The notes beneath the pieces are model-generated. The model was not told the origin of the DNA. It saw only the letters and a program-made list of their open reading frames with translations, and ran no database searches. From contig NZ_JAVIFX010000021.1 of assembly GCF_031157255.1 (NCBI RefSeq), forward strand, positions 1-64,000: a stretch of DNA of 64,000 nt, read 5' to 3'. This DNA comes from Bradyrhizobium sp. LHD-71. GTDB lineage: Bacteria; Pseudomonadota; Alphaproteobacteria; Rhizobiales; Xanthobacteraceae. This document shows positions 15,305 through 24,296 of this stretch, piece after piece. A program made the translations under genes and the position numbers. How positions within the stretch are numbered: the stretch's first letter is position 1; each line of letters starts with the position of its first letter.

Positions 15305-16992
15305 CGGTTCAACCTGATTGGAACGGTGAGAGTGACGGAGCCTCCGCCGGGAAGCGCCATCGGTTCTCGCGGCGCTGCGCGGTCCCCGGCCTTCTGGATC
15401 GACCAGATGCTATCGGCGGGGCCGTTCCTGATGCGACGCGTGGTCGCGATGGCCATCCAGGCGAAGCAGAGCGCGCCGATGAAGGCGACCGCATCAACGC
15501 CGATGGTCGCGGCGCTGCCGTGCGCCCACATGTCGAGCGCCGGGAATAGCGCAGCCAGAAGCGTTGTCAGCGGGATCGCCAAAGTCGCGGCGCAGCAGAG
15601 CCAGAGCAGTTGCACCGCCGAGCGCGCCGCACCCCATGCAAAGGCCCATGCGACCGAACCGAGAAACACCGCGTAATAAACAAGCTCATGCCAATGATTG
15701 AGATCGGCTACGCGACCATGCAGCCACTTGGCGGCAACGATGGTGAGCGAGATGCCCGCGACGCAGCCGAGGCAAACGCCGACGGTCGCACTGCCCAAAA
15801 GGCGCGTCGAGCGCGATTGCTCGACCTCGCCGCCCTTGCGCGCATTCTTCCGGCGCGTCTCTATCCACAGCAGGTTGCCACCATAGAACAGCCACGCGCC
15901 CGACAGGCCCAGGAAGAAATAGGCCCACGTAATCGTCGCGCCCTCATATTGTCCGGCGTGCAGGCCGTAGAACGTCTCTGACGCTCGACGGTCGGGGTCC
16001 TGACGCGATGGACGTGTACTGTCTTTGAGCAATTCGCCGGTCACGGCGCTGAGCATGACGCCCCCAAGATGAGTATCCCCGACATAGCCACGCTCGGCTC
16101 CGGGGACTCTCACCGAAGCGGCCTTGTCTCCGATATTCCTAAAGATCATGAAGCGGGGCTCGAAATCGGACGCCTGAACTTTGAGTTTTTGAAGCAACTG
16201 TGCGGGCGGCATCATTACACCCGCCTCGCCGATCGGCTTTGGCGCTCTAAATGGCTCATTATCAAGGTCGTTCAGGATTTCTTGCTTGCCGCCAAAAATA
16301 ACACTTTCTTGCACGGACCAAAGTGGGCCGCTGAAGCTCAATGCGGTCGAGGTAATCGCCATCGCAATGTGAAATGGGAGTGCTGCAACTCCGACGACAT
16401 TGTGGGCGTCCAGCCACATGCGTTTGAGGTTCTTGCCGACACGCAACGCAAACAAGTCCTTTATGAGTGACGGCAGCAGTACGATCACGCCGCTGATCAG
16501 CGCTACGCCGTAGAGCAGCGAGACCACCCCCATGAAATAGGATCCCCACGGTTCCGGAATCCCAACGCGCATATGGATGTGATTGATGAAATCCGCCAGT
16601 TCGGACGGCTCCTCCTGCTTCGCCAGTAACGTGCCGTCAGGCTTGAGCGTCGCCCACCAATGGACATGCTCGTGCGCTTGCCCCTCTTGATGCGGCGCGT
16701 CCTCTTCCCACGTCACCCGCGCAGGCTCGTTCTCGTTTCCCCGCAGATGCAGCTTGATACCTTCCTCCCGCGCTTCAGGATGGGCGGCGGCGACCAATTC
16801 GAGGAGACGGGGCGCATCGTCCAATGAAACCGCCGCCACGCCCACGGCGGGTGGTGACGCCCAGCGCGATATGGGCTCCTTGAACATGGTGAGCGCGCCC
16901 GCATAGAAGGCGATGAACAGCGCAAAGCCGCAAGTAATGCCGGTCCATGTGTGGACGGTCTTGTAGAGCTTGACGATATCGGCGCGGATCAT
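15301..16992 (-). CDS. PepSY-associated transmembrane protein (siderophore-linked reductase type)
   Basis: 563 residues. The N-terminus VKLYKTVHTWTGITCGFALFIAFYAGALTMF is the first helix of the PepSY_TM family, followed by a large periplasmic loop and a helix around LYGVALISGVIVLLPS. Conserved histidines (HTW, AHNVVGVAALPFHIAM, YGLHAGQYEG) suggest haem or metal binding. Such proteins stand next to siderophore receptors and are thought to reduce or release iron in the inner membrane. The C-terminal third adds about six more helices. The stretch around 16080-16480 is visibly more AT-rich than the rest of the gene (47% and 45% GC in the two 60-base lines counted), a possible recombined patch. 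Confidence 0.85.
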   Translation of the reverse strand: MIRADIVKLYKTVHTWTGITCGFALFIAFYAGALTMFKEPISRWASPPAVGVAAVSLDDAPRLLELVAAAHPEAREEGIKLHLRGNENEPARVTWEEDAPHQEGQAHEHVHWWATLKPDGTLLAKQEEPSELADFINHIHMRVGIPEPWGSYFMGVVSLLYGVALISGVIVLLPSLIKDLFALRVGKNLKRMWLDAHNVVGVAALPFHIAMAITSTALSFSGPLWSVQESVIFGGKQEILNDLDNEPFRAPKPIGEAGVMMPPAQLLQKLKVQASDFEPRFMIFRNIGDKAASVRVPGAERGYVGDTHLGGVMLSAVTGELLKDSTRPSRQDPDRRASETFYGLHAGQYEGATITWAYFFLGLSGAWLFYGGNLLWIETRRKNARKGGEVEQSRSTRLLGSATVGVCLGCVAGISLTIVAAKWLHGRVADLNHWHELVYYAVFLGSVAWAFAWGAARSAVQLLWLCCAATLAIPLTTLLAALFPALDMWAHGSAATIGVDAVAFIGALCFAWMAIATTRRIRNGPADSIWSIQKAGDRAAPREPMALPGGGSVTLTVPIRLNR

Positions 16993-16999
16993 TCTGTCC

Positions 17000-17293
17000 T
17001 CACGCGAAGAAATAGAACCGGCAGGCAAACAGTGCGGCGAAGGCGAGCAGGTTCGCTGCGCCGAGCCATGCCCAGGCAGCGCGACCGCTGCGAAACAGGA
17101 AGCAGAAGCCGACTACTGCGATCCAGACGAACGCTTCCAGGTAGCGCATCAGCGAGTAGCGCCCACCCGGCGCATTGATGCCGCCCGGCCCCAGATAGGC
17201 GTAGAGGCCGACCAGCGAGAGCGCCAAGCCGAAACCGAGGATTGCACCGGCGCTGGCCTTGCTCCACCAGTCAGGACGAATGTCGCCTGGCAT
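17000..17293 (-). CDS. Small membrane protein of the siderophore operon (DUF3649-like by context)
   Basis: 97 residues with three hydrophobic helices: SAGAILGFGLALSLVGLYAY, YLEAFVWIAVVGFCFLF and WLGAANLLAFAALFAC. It starts 1 base after the preceding small gene stops and ends 7 bases before the PepSY start. TonB receptor / DUF3325 / DUF3649 / PepSY is a recurring gene order in proteobacterial iron uptake, and this one occupies the DUF3649 position. I have not confirmed family membership by alignment. Confidence 0.75.
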   Translation of the reverse strand: MPGDIRPDWWSKASAGAILGFGLALSLVGLYAYLGPGGINAPGGRYSLMRYLEAFVWIAVVGFCFLFRSGRAAWAWLGAANLLAFAALFACRFYFFA

Positions 17294-17294
17294 G

Positions 17295-17561
17295 TCAGTT
17301 CTTCCGCGCGAAGCCGCGGAGCGCGGCCGAATAAGGAAAGATGAAAAGACAAACCATCACAACATGCAGCGCTACGAAGAAACCAGCCAAGGGCCGCAAT
17401 GCCGCAATCCATGCGGCAAGCCCGGCCACCAACAGCAGGCAACCGGCCGCCAGCAACAGCCGTCGCGGCGGAACCCGCGACAGCCATTGCTGATTTGGGT
17501 TCGCAAGATAGAGGCACGCACAGCCTAGAACGGTCAAAGTCAATGCTAGTACCACGATCAT
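17295..17561 (-). CDS. Small membrane protein, DUF3325-like
   Basis: 88 residues, three hydrophobic segments: MIVVLALTLTVLGCACLYLA, LLLAAGCLLLVAGLAAWIAAL and FFVALHVVMVCLFIFPYSAAL. It starts 3 bases after the TonB receptor stop and is certainly cotranscribed with it. The length, the RRLLLAAGCLL block and the position fit DUF3325 proteins of siderophore operons. Function unknown; it probably helps the neighbouring PepSY protein in the inner membrane. Confidence 0.78.
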   Translation of the reverse strand: MIVVLALTLTVLGCACLYLANPNQQWLSRVPPRRLLLAAGCLLLVAGLAAWIAALRPLAGFFVALHVVMVCLFIFPYSAALRGFARKN

Positions 17562-17564
17562 GGT

Positions 17565-20072
17565 TCAGAAATTGAACGTGGTCGAAAGGCGATAGGTGCG
17601 CGGCTGACCTCGGTACACGAAGCCAGACGCATAAGTACCGGCCCAGTAGCCTTTGTCGAAGACATTATCGACATTGAAGCGGACAGTGACCGGCTTCTCG
17701 TTCCACGGAGAATTGAAGCTATAGCGTGCGCCAAGGTCTAGTGTGGTCCATGATGGAATAGTGACGCCGGAGGAGGTTGACACAACCGCATCACCAGTAT
17801 GGGTTAACCGGCCGGTGAGCGTCAGCCCCTCTATGAAGGGCGTGTCCCACTCGGCTCCAATCACCGCGCGGAATTTCGGAGCGGTATCGTTCCTCTTGCC
17901 GTCGAGAATGCCGCCGTCGGTCTTGGTCAGGCGGGCGTCGAGCAGGGTGAGCCCGCCCAACAGGCGAACGCCGGGCATGAGTTCGCCATAGGCGTTCAGT
18001 TCGATGCCGCGATTGCGCTCTTCTCCGTTCTGCGCCAATGTCGGGTCCCCGCCCGCGGGATCGTCTATCGAAATTGAAGCGGCCTTGGCGATCTGGAATA
18101 CAGCAAGCGTCGTCGTCACCTGACCCCAGTCGACTTTGACACCGGCCTCGTACTGCTTGCTGACATACGGCGGGAATATCTCGCCAGCATTCGCGTACGT
18201 CGAGCCGACGATGGTTCCTGCTCTCAGATCCTCGATATAGTTGGCATAGAGCGAAACGTTTTCCCACGGCTTAACGACCAGCCCAAACGCAGGAGTCCAG
18301 GCATTGGCGTCGTATTTCGAGGACAGCAGTCCTGTTGTCCTATTGAAGTCTTTGATACCCACTTCCTGATAGCGAATTCCGGCCAGAAATTGGATACGCT
18401 CATTGAAGATCGATAAGGTGTCTGCAAAGCCGATGCTGGACGCCGTCGTCTGGGAGCTCTTCTTGGGATCGCCGGGATCAGCAACAGAGGACAGGAGCGG
18501 AAATACAGGATCATACATCGACTCTATTATCGAAGCGGATCCTTCGGACTCTGCGCGTTTGTACGTAAGCTCTGACCGAGACACGTTAAGACTCAAGGCG
18601 TGCCCCACTGGACCGGTATTCGCTTGAGCCCGAATGCCGCCTTGCATGGATAGGATGTCCCGCGAATAATGTTGTATTTCTCGCGCGATACTGTATCGGC
18701 CGGCGCTGTCGAGCAGCCGGACCTTTTCGTAGCCATTCAAGTCGGCTTTTGAAATCTGCTTACCTATGGCGGCATAGGCTGTGACGTTCTCAAGTACATC
18801 GACTTCGCCTCGTATCATGCCCATGGTTGATTTGGTTTTATATTCCGACCCGGGAGGAACGAGGCTCACTGTCGAGCTTGGTGCGCGGGGAAAGGATAAT
18901 AGTGAGCCGGCGACAGACCGAGCCTGGATATATACCCCGTTCGGATCCAGCTTTTGAGATTGATGTGCAAAGTCTGCTGACAGTCGGACACGTTCGCCTG
19001 AATAGTCGAGGTTGAGCGCCGCTGTACCGAGTTTCGCGTGTTGTGTATCGATTGGCGTATGACCGCCGTCGATAGATCCGTTGAAACGGATACCGAACTC
19101 GTTGCTTGCTCCGAAACGACGGCCGACATCAACATGCGCACCAATTTGGGAGTTCGACACATAGCGCGTAGTCAGCTGCGTGATCGGTTCATCCGTTGCG
19201 CGCTTCGTGACTAGATTGACCGAGCCACCAATAGCGCCGGTGACCGCTGCGGACGCAAGCGTCACACCGTTCAGGAGTGCGCTTGGGCCTTTTAGAATCT
19301 CCACGCGTTCAATGTAGTCGGACGACGGGAAATACAGGGGTGCCATACCCGCCAAGCCGTTGAGGGTGCGGGTTCCGTCGATTCCGTACCCCCCAAATCC
19401 CCGGATGACTTGATAATCGTGGGGGGTACCGCTCGACGTGCTCGCTACAACAGAGGGATCATTGTTCAATACATCCTGAACAGTCCGCGCCTGCTGATCC
19501 TTGATGAGTTTGCTCGTGTAACTGGTGAGGCTGAAGGGGGTGTTCATCACGTCGCGGTTGCCGAGCATTCCGACCTGCCCGCCGGTCGCCACCTGCCCTC
19601 CCGCATAGGGCGGCATTAGCGTCATCGTCGAATTTGGATTCGCGGCCTGCACGTCGATGGTGTCGAGCTGGATCGCACCGGACGGCAATGCGTCGCCATC
19701 TGCGGCGGCGGCGGACGGTGCCGCAATCGAGACGGTTCGTGCATCCGGGAACGAGTAAGTGAGCCCTGTGCCCCGAAGGATTCTCGCCACGGCCTCCGCC
19801 GGCGACACGGCGCCGCTGACGCCGGGAGAAGACTTGCCTGCCGCGATTGCGGGCACATAGACAATCTGGAAACCGCTTTGGCGGCCGAATGCCGCCAAGA
19901 CGCGATTCAGGGGCCCAGCGGGGATCGAGTAGGATGTTTGCGTGGTCTGCGCGCTTGCCGGCGTCGACAGCGCGAAGACAACGCCCGTCATCGCCGTCGA
20001 CGCCATCAGAGCAACCGCAACGCCGGCGCTCAAACGCGTCCATGCAACATCTCTTGAGAACCCCAACCCCAT
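17565..20072 (-). CDS. TonB-dependent siderophore receptor with signalling (STN) domain
   Basis: 835 residues from the ATG at 20072, chosen over an upstream TTG because CTCAGGGGTGG lies before it. The signal peptide ends near STPASAQ. The STN domain (residues about 45-110, SIPAGPLNRVLAAFGRQSGF) contacts FecR. The plug follows (TVQDVLNNDPSVVASTSS, GGYGIDGTRTLNGLAGM, ERVEILKGPSALLNG), then the 22-strand barrel ending in the aromatic YRLSTTFNF. It imports a ferric siderophore through the outer membrane and signals its presence to FecR/FecI. The barrel is less GC-rich than neighbouring metabolic genes. The siderophore cannot be named. Confidence 0.95.
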   Translation of the reverse strand: MGLGFSRDVAWTRLSAGVAVALMASTAMTGVVFALSTPASAQTTQTSYSIPAGPLNRVLAAFGRQSGFQIVYVPAIAAGKSSPGVSGAVSPAEAVARILRGTGLTYSFPDARTVSIAAPSAAAADGDALPSGAIQLDTIDVQAANPNSTMTLMPPYAGGQVATGGQVGMLGNRDVMNTPFSLTSYTSKLIKDQQARTVQDVLNNDPSVVASTSSGTPHDYQVIRGFGGYGIDGTRTLNGLAGMAPLYFPSSDYIERVEILKGPSALLNGVTLASAAVTGAIGGSVNLVTKRATDEPITQLTTRYVSNSQIGAHVDVGRRFGASNEFGIRFNGSIDGGHTPIDTQHAKLGTAALNLDYSGERVRLSADFAHQSQKLDPNGVYIQARSVAGSLLSFPRAPSSTVSLVPPGSEYKTKSTMGMIRGEVDVLENVTAYAAIGKQISKADLNGYEKVRLLDSAGRYSIAREIQHYSRDILSMQGGIRAQANTGPVGHALSLNVSRSELTYKRAESEGSASIIESMYDPVFPLLSSVADPGDPKKSSQTTASSIGFADTLSIFNERIQFLAGIRYQEVGIKDFNRTTGLLSSKYDANAWTPAFGLVVKPWENVSLYANYIEDLRAGTIVGSTYANAGEIFPPYVSKQYEAGVKVDWGQVTTTLAVFQIAKAASISIDDPAGGDPTLAQNGEERNRGIELNAYGELMPGVRLLGGLTLLDARLTKTDGGILDGKRNDTAPKFRAVIGAEWDTPFIEGLTLTGRLTHTGDAVVSTSSGVTIPSWTTLDLGARYSFNSPWNEKPVTVRFNVDNVFDKGYWAGTYASGFVYRGQPRTYRLSTTFNF

Positions 20073-20176
20073 GACCAAACCACCCCTGAGATGCTTCAAC
20101 AGGGCCGCTTGAGGGCGCCCCTATTCGTGCATACGAACGGGGCTTCGGGGTTTTCCCATTTCGTGCTGAAAAAATT

Positions 20177-21136
20177 TTAGATCGGTGAAATCACTGTAAG
20201 ATAAGAACCGACCATCCGGACGCGCCCGCCGAACGGATGCACGAGCGCTTGAAGCGCGCGGGACGGATCGGTCACGTCGAACACGCCGCTGACCCGCTGC
20301 GCGCCAAAATTGGGGTCGATGACGATCATGCGGCCGGGCTGCCACCGGCCGATCTTGGCAATCACTGACGAGACAGGCTCATCCTCCGCAAAAAGCTGTC
20401 CGGAGCGCCAAGCGGCAATCTGGCCCGACTCTCGCGTTCCATGATGGCTCGTCCGTCCCCGCTCCTCAAACGCCAGCCATTGCCCCGCCGACAGGCGGGT
20501 GGTGTCGATTCCTGGCTTCGTGGAAGCGACCTCCACCGTGCCGTGGTCGACGGAAACCGAGAGATAGCCGGCACCGTCACTGACCTCGAAAGCGGTGCCG
20601 AGGGCGGTTGTCACCAGTTCGGAGATGCCGACGCGAAACGGCCGATTCGGATCGGTTGCTACATCGAAGAATGCCATGCCCTGGAGCAGACGAATAAACC
20701 GCTGCCCCTCGGTGAACTGCACCGCGATCGCGCTGTCCGGCCCCAGCGTTGCCACGCTTCCGTCAGCGAGATCGACACGGCGAATCTCGCCCGTGCCGGT
20801 CCTGAAATCCGCCCTGGCCTCGACCAGAAGGCGAGGCACCGCTAGATAACTGGCGGCCGCGCCGGCGCCCACCAATCCGGCGATGACAAGCGCGCGCCGC
20901 GTGACACGGGTGGCGGCGGCCCTCCTTTCGGCGGCACGATCATCCGTGATGATCTTCACCATCATGCCGTGGATGTCCGCGACTTCGGCCCAGGTGCTTT
21001 CGTGGTCCGGGCTTCGCGTGCGCCACTCCCGGATCATTCTGTGCGGAACGGGATTGTCGGGATCGTTCTTCAGCCGGATCATCAAATCCGTGGCTTCTGT
21101 GAACAGCCGGTCGCGTTCGGATGCTTCCTCGGTCAT
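20177..21136 (-). CDS. FecR-family anti-sigma factor
   Basis: 319 residues. The cytoplasmic N-terminus has the DUF4880-type helical region with the Trp-containing segment MIREWRTRSPDHESTWAEV (residues about 38-56). A single membrane helix is near ALVIAGLVGAGAAASYLAVP. The periplasmic FecR domain follows (FRTGTGEIRRVDLADGSVATL, GTAFEVSDG, GTVEVAS), and the C-terminal region includes SGVFDVTDPSRALQALV, which meets the receptor STN domain. It relays the ferric-siderophore signal to the sigma factor encoded upstream. It lies 104 bases before the receptor gene and 118 bases after the sigma gene. Confidence 0.93.
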   Translation of the reverse strand: MTEEASERDRLFTEATDLMIRLKNDPDNPVPHRMIREWRTRSPDHESTWAEVADIHGMMVKIITDDRAAERRAAATRVTRRALVIAGLVGAGAAASYLAVPRLLVEARADFRTGTGEIRRVDLADGSVATLGPDSAIAVQFTEGQRFIRLLQGMAFFDVATDPNRPFRVGISELVTTALGTAFEVSDGAGYLSVSVDHGTVEVASTKPGIDTTRLSAGQWLAFEERGRTSHHGTRESGQIAAWRSGQLFAEDEPVSSVIAKIGRWQPGRMIVIDPNFGAQRVSGVFDVTDPSRALQALVHPFGGRVRMVGSYLTVISPI

Positions 21137-21254
21137 TCAAAACGCCTTCGGGGCTGCGCCGACCGGCGCTCCACATGCCTACGATAGAGTAATACGAAAG
21201 AGCGGCGACGTTTTTCCCCTGACCCGGTCTCTGGCCGCCTTCTCGGGCTGCGGG

Positions 21255-21764
21255 TCAGCCTTCCGCCTCGCGGAGGCGATCGCGAACATGTCGGTAAGCG
21301 TCGCGGATCAAGACCCAGGTCCGGGTGGTGGACAATCCCAGCTCCTGCGCCACGGCTTCGATGCCCTTTTCTCCGAGATGGTGCATCTCGAAGGCCCGCC
21401 GGGTTCGCTCTGGCAATTCCTTCAAGGCCGAGTTTGAAATCGCAAGCCGTTGCCGATCGAAAACCTTTGTTTCCGGCGACGGCATATCGTCCGGAATGGC
21501 CTCAAATTCAGCGTGCGTCAGGGCAACCCGCGACGCAAGCCGCTCGCGCCGAATCTGATCTATATGCAGATTGCGGGACACTCGAAAAAGAAATGCGCGC
21601 GGGTTGTCGCGTGTCGCTTGGCCTGGGCGGCCCGCCACGATTAATTTAAGGAAAGCCTCTTGCGTCAGGTCGGCTGCGTTCTCCGAGCTGACTCCTCGCC
21701 GGCGCAGTGCATTCGCGATTTCCTTCGAATGACGGACGAAGAGTGCGTGAAGATCCCAACTCAT
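21255..21764 (-). CDS. FecI-like ECF sigma factor
   Basis: 169 residues. Region 2 includes ENAADLTQEAFLKLIVA and RAFLFRVSRNLHIDQIRRERL. Region 4 includes LKELPERTRRAFEMHHLGEKGIEAVAQELGLSTTRTWVLIRDAYRHVRDRL. The ATG at 21764 has AGGGAGGCG before it. The gene is first in the minus-strand series sigma, FecR, receptor, as in iron-starvation sigma systems, so it probably drives the receptor promoter in the 20073-20176 gap. I could not identify a Fur or Irr site with confidence. Confidence 0.93.
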   Translation of the reverse strand: MSWDLHALFVRHSKEIANALRRRGVSSENAADLTQEAFLKLIVAGRPGQATRDNPRAFLFRVSRNLHIDQIRRERLASRVALTHAEFEAIPDDMPSPETKVFDRQRLAISNSALKELPERTRRAFEMHHLGEKGIEAVAQELGLSTTRTWVLIRDAYRHVRDRLREAEG

Positions 21765-22279
21765 CGGCGCCTCCCTGGGCGCCGGCCGGATGTCATACCT
21801 CCGCGGGAAGCGGATTCAGCCGGCGACAGAGGCCGAAGGCAGATGAAAGCGGAACTCAAATGGACCATGATGCAGACGCGAAACAGCAAGAGTTAAGATC
21901 CCGGCACGCTGTCACCGTCCCTGATCATCGATCCTTCACCCAATATTGTCTCCGAAATTCTCCTGCAACTGCAACGATTTAGATAGCTTCTAAGCAGGCC
22001 TGGCAACATCTGCTCGTCGATGAGGCGAATACTCTGCGTTTTCCGCGCGATAGATCCCGCGGAAGGCGTGCTGAAACAGTTCCGTCCAGTGGCGATCCGG
22101 TCGCATTCTGGTCGGGAGTCGCGGAAATGCCACACTGCGAAGACCGTCGGAATCCTTGCAAGAAGCAGGAGCCGACGAATTATTGCCCAGCGCAGCGATG
22201 CATCAGCCGGGCCTCTTCGAATGTGAACATGTGAGCCGCACCGTGGCCATCCGTCGGCATTAGTGGCATTGGATCGGCC
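21765..22279. other. Intergenic region, 515 bases, between divergent genes
   Basis: It must hold the promoters of the sigma gene (minus) and the DUF4336 gene (plus). It is more AT-rich than its neighbours around 21930-22100. I see no convincing RNA gene or complete ORF. Bases 22219-22242 are the leader segment that is duplicated at 14447-14470. Confidence 0.6.
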
Positions 22280-22969
22280 ATGTTGAAGCAATTCGGCCAA
22301 GAGGTCTGGACGGCGGATGGGCCCGACGCCGTCGTGGCCGGATTTCATTACCCCACCCGGATGGCCGTCATCAGGCTGTCTGACGGACAGCTCTTCATCT
22401 GGTCGCCGATACGGCTCACCGATGCTCTACGGGCAGAGGTGGATGCCCTCGGTCAAGTGCAGCACATTATTGCTCCCAATTCGCTTCACCATCTGTCTCT
22501 TCCGGAGTGGAAGAGCGCCTACCCGGGAGCGAAGCTTCACGCTCCGCCAGGATTGCGAAAGAAGCGTACGGACATTGCCTTCGATGCTGACCTCGGACAC
22601 GGGCCAAGCCCGGATTGGGCCAAGGACATCGATCAGGTCCTGATGCAGGGCAATCTCATCACGACGGAAGTCGTATTCTTCCACATCGAAAGCGGCACCG
22701 TGATCTTTACGGATCTGATCCAGCAGCTTCCCGCCAGCTTGTTCACCGGCTGGCGGAAAGTCGTGGCGAAACTGGACCTCATGGTAGGCCCCGAGCCGTC
22801 GGTGCCGCGCAAGTTTCGGATGGCCTTTACCAACCGCCGCGCCGCACGCGACGCGCTAGAGCGCATTTTCGCATGGCCCGCCGAGAAGGTCTTGATGGCC
22901 CACGGCACACCGGTGGAAAGGGATGCCCGGGCATTCCTACGCCACGCGTTCGGATGGCTGGCCGCGTGA
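22280..22969 (+). CDS. DUF4336 domain protein (metallo-beta-lactamase-like fold)
   Basis: 229 residues. DUF4336 proteins resemble metallo-hydrolases but lack a known reaction. Marks are EVWTADGPDAVVAGFHYPTRM, APNSLHHLSLPEWKSAYPGAKLHAPPGL, and HIESGTVIFTDLIQQLPASLF; MAHGTPVERDARAFLRHAFGWL is the C-terminus. No signal peptide, so cytoplasmic. A broken copy of part of this gene and its leader stands at 14447-14528, on the far side of the iron island. It converges with the methyltransferase-like gene. There is no strong ribosome site before the ATG. Confidence 0.85.
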   Translation: MLKQFGQEVWTADGPDAVVAGFHYPTRMAVIRLSDGQLFIWSPIRLTDALRAEVDALGQVQHIIAPNSLHHLSLPEWKSAYPGAKLHAPPGLRKKRTDIAFDADLGHGPSPDWAKDIDQVLMQGNLITTEVVFFHIESGTVIFTDLIQQLPASLFTGWRKVVAKLDLMVGPEPSVPRKFRMAFTNRRAARDALERIFAWPAEKVLMAHGTPVERDARAFLRHAFGWLAA

Positions 22970-23099
22970 CGCTGCCGGCTCTGCGTAACGCGACGACGAA
23001 CCGAGTAAGGCGGAGCCCCGACAGCGAAACTTGAAGAACGGCGCCCTGGCGACGCCTCCCTTCAATCGGATCGATTGCACAGACGGTACGCCCTTGGGG

Positions 23100-24245
23100 C
23101 TATCCGTTGATCGACCAGAGCCGGCGCGAGGCGATCTCGGCTCCCTGCACCAGCGCTTCGAGCTTGCGCCAGGCGATGTCGGGATCAACGGTATGCAGCG
23201 TCGCGAAGCTCGCGAAGCCACAGTCCGTTCCCGCGATCACCCGCTCACGTCCGACGACATTTGCATAGCGCTCGATGTGCTGTGCGACGACTTCCGGATG
23301 CTCGATATAGTTCGTGCAGGTGTCGATCACGCCCGGCACCAGCACCTTTTCGTCAGGCAGCGGCGTTTCCTTGAACACGGCCCACTCATGCGCGTGGCGC
23401 GGATTTGCGGCCTCCATCAGCAGCGCTGCAGGACGCACCTTGAGAAGCAAGTCGAGGATGAGAGACAGCTCGATGTCGTGGTGATGGGGCGACTCGTAGT
23501 TTCCCCAGCACAGATGCAGCCGCATGCGCTCCGGCGGAATGTCGCGCAGCGCGTGGTTGAGAACCTCCACCAGGCGGGCAATCTCGCTGCGGAACTCGGC
23601 GACGCCAAGAGGCGCGGCGCGAAAATGGCGGCCAAGCGCGAGATCCGGACAATCGATCTGCAACAGCAACCCGGCAGCGGCGATGGCATCGTATTCGTGC
23701 TTCATCGCATCAGCCAGCGCCTCCAGGTAGACATCCTGAGATGCGTAATGCCTGTTCGGCATGTAGTGCGACATGATGCCCGGCGACGAAGCGGACATGA
23801 AGGCGGCCTCGACGTCGGCCGCATCAACCGCGGCTTTCAGGTTGTCGATGTCATTGTCGAGCGCCTCGCTCCCGCGATAGCTCACCGGTCCAACGCAAGC
23901 CGGCGTCTTGATGTCCAGCTTGATACGCTGTGCGAAATTGGGAAACTCCGCCAGTTCGGACAGCGCCAACGGCTGGTCTTCCCCCTCCAGACCCGTCATC
24001 CGCTCACGCGCGTAGGTCGCGTAGGCGTACTTGCTCATCTCACCATCGCAGACGATATCGATGCCGAGCGCCGCCTGCCGGCTGACGACCGCTTGGACGG
24101 CGTCGGCGACGATGCGAGGCAGCCGGCTTTCATCCTGCGGAGCGAGTCCGCCCTTCTCGCGCCGAAGCAGCAGGGCCTCGAGCTCTGCCGGGCGCGGCAG
24201 GCTGCCGACATGCGTCGTCAGTATCCGTGAAGCGCTCAGTTGCAT
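23100..24245 (-). CDS. MetE C-terminal-like (core-MetE) methyltransferase
   Basis: 381 residues, matching only the C-terminal TIM barrel of cobalamin-independent methionine synthase. It begins ILTTHVGSLPRPAELEALL, the typical core start. Likely zinc ligands are present: His and Cys in RLHLCWGNYESP, Glu in LLMEAANPRHAHEW and Cys in IAGTDCGFASF. Full-length MetE is about 750 residues; short forms methylate thiols from various donors and need not make methionine. AGGGAGGACC precedes the ATG. It lies 51 bases downstream of the phosphodiesterase gene in the same direction, so they are likely one operon. Confidence 0.85.
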   Translation of the reverse strand: MQLSASRILTTHVGSLPRPAELEALLLRREKGGLAPQDESRLPRIVADAVQAVVSRQAALGIDIVCDGEMSKYAYATYARERMTGLEGEDQPLALSELAEFPNFAQRIKLDIKTPACVGPVSYRGSEALDNDIDNLKAAVDAADVEAAFMSASSPGIMSHYMPNRHYASQDVYLEALADAMKHEYDAIAAAGLLLQIDCPDLALGRHFRAAPLGVAEFRSEIARLVEVLNHALRDIPPERMRLHLCWGNYESPHHHDIELSLILDLLLKVRPAALLMEAANPRHAHEWAVFKETPLPDEKVLVPGVIDTCTNYIEHPEVVAQHIERYANVVGRERVIAGTDCGFASFATLHTVDPDIAWRKLEALVQGAEIASRRLWSING

Positions 24246-24296
24246 CCTTTGGTCCTCCCTCGTTTGGTCCGAGTAGACAGGCCCTCTTCGACGAGA

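Noticed and set aside
20073-21254. Fur, Irr or RirA box at the iron island
   Set aside because: I scanned the gaps upstream of the receptor, FecR and sigma genes for TGA-N9-TCA and TTTAGAA-type boxes and found nothing convincing by eye.
21893-22348. 151-residue minus-strand frame in the gap upstream of the fecI-like gene
   Set aside because: It overlaps the start of the DUF4336 gene, has no recognisable motif or good ribosome site, and runs through likely promoter sequence.
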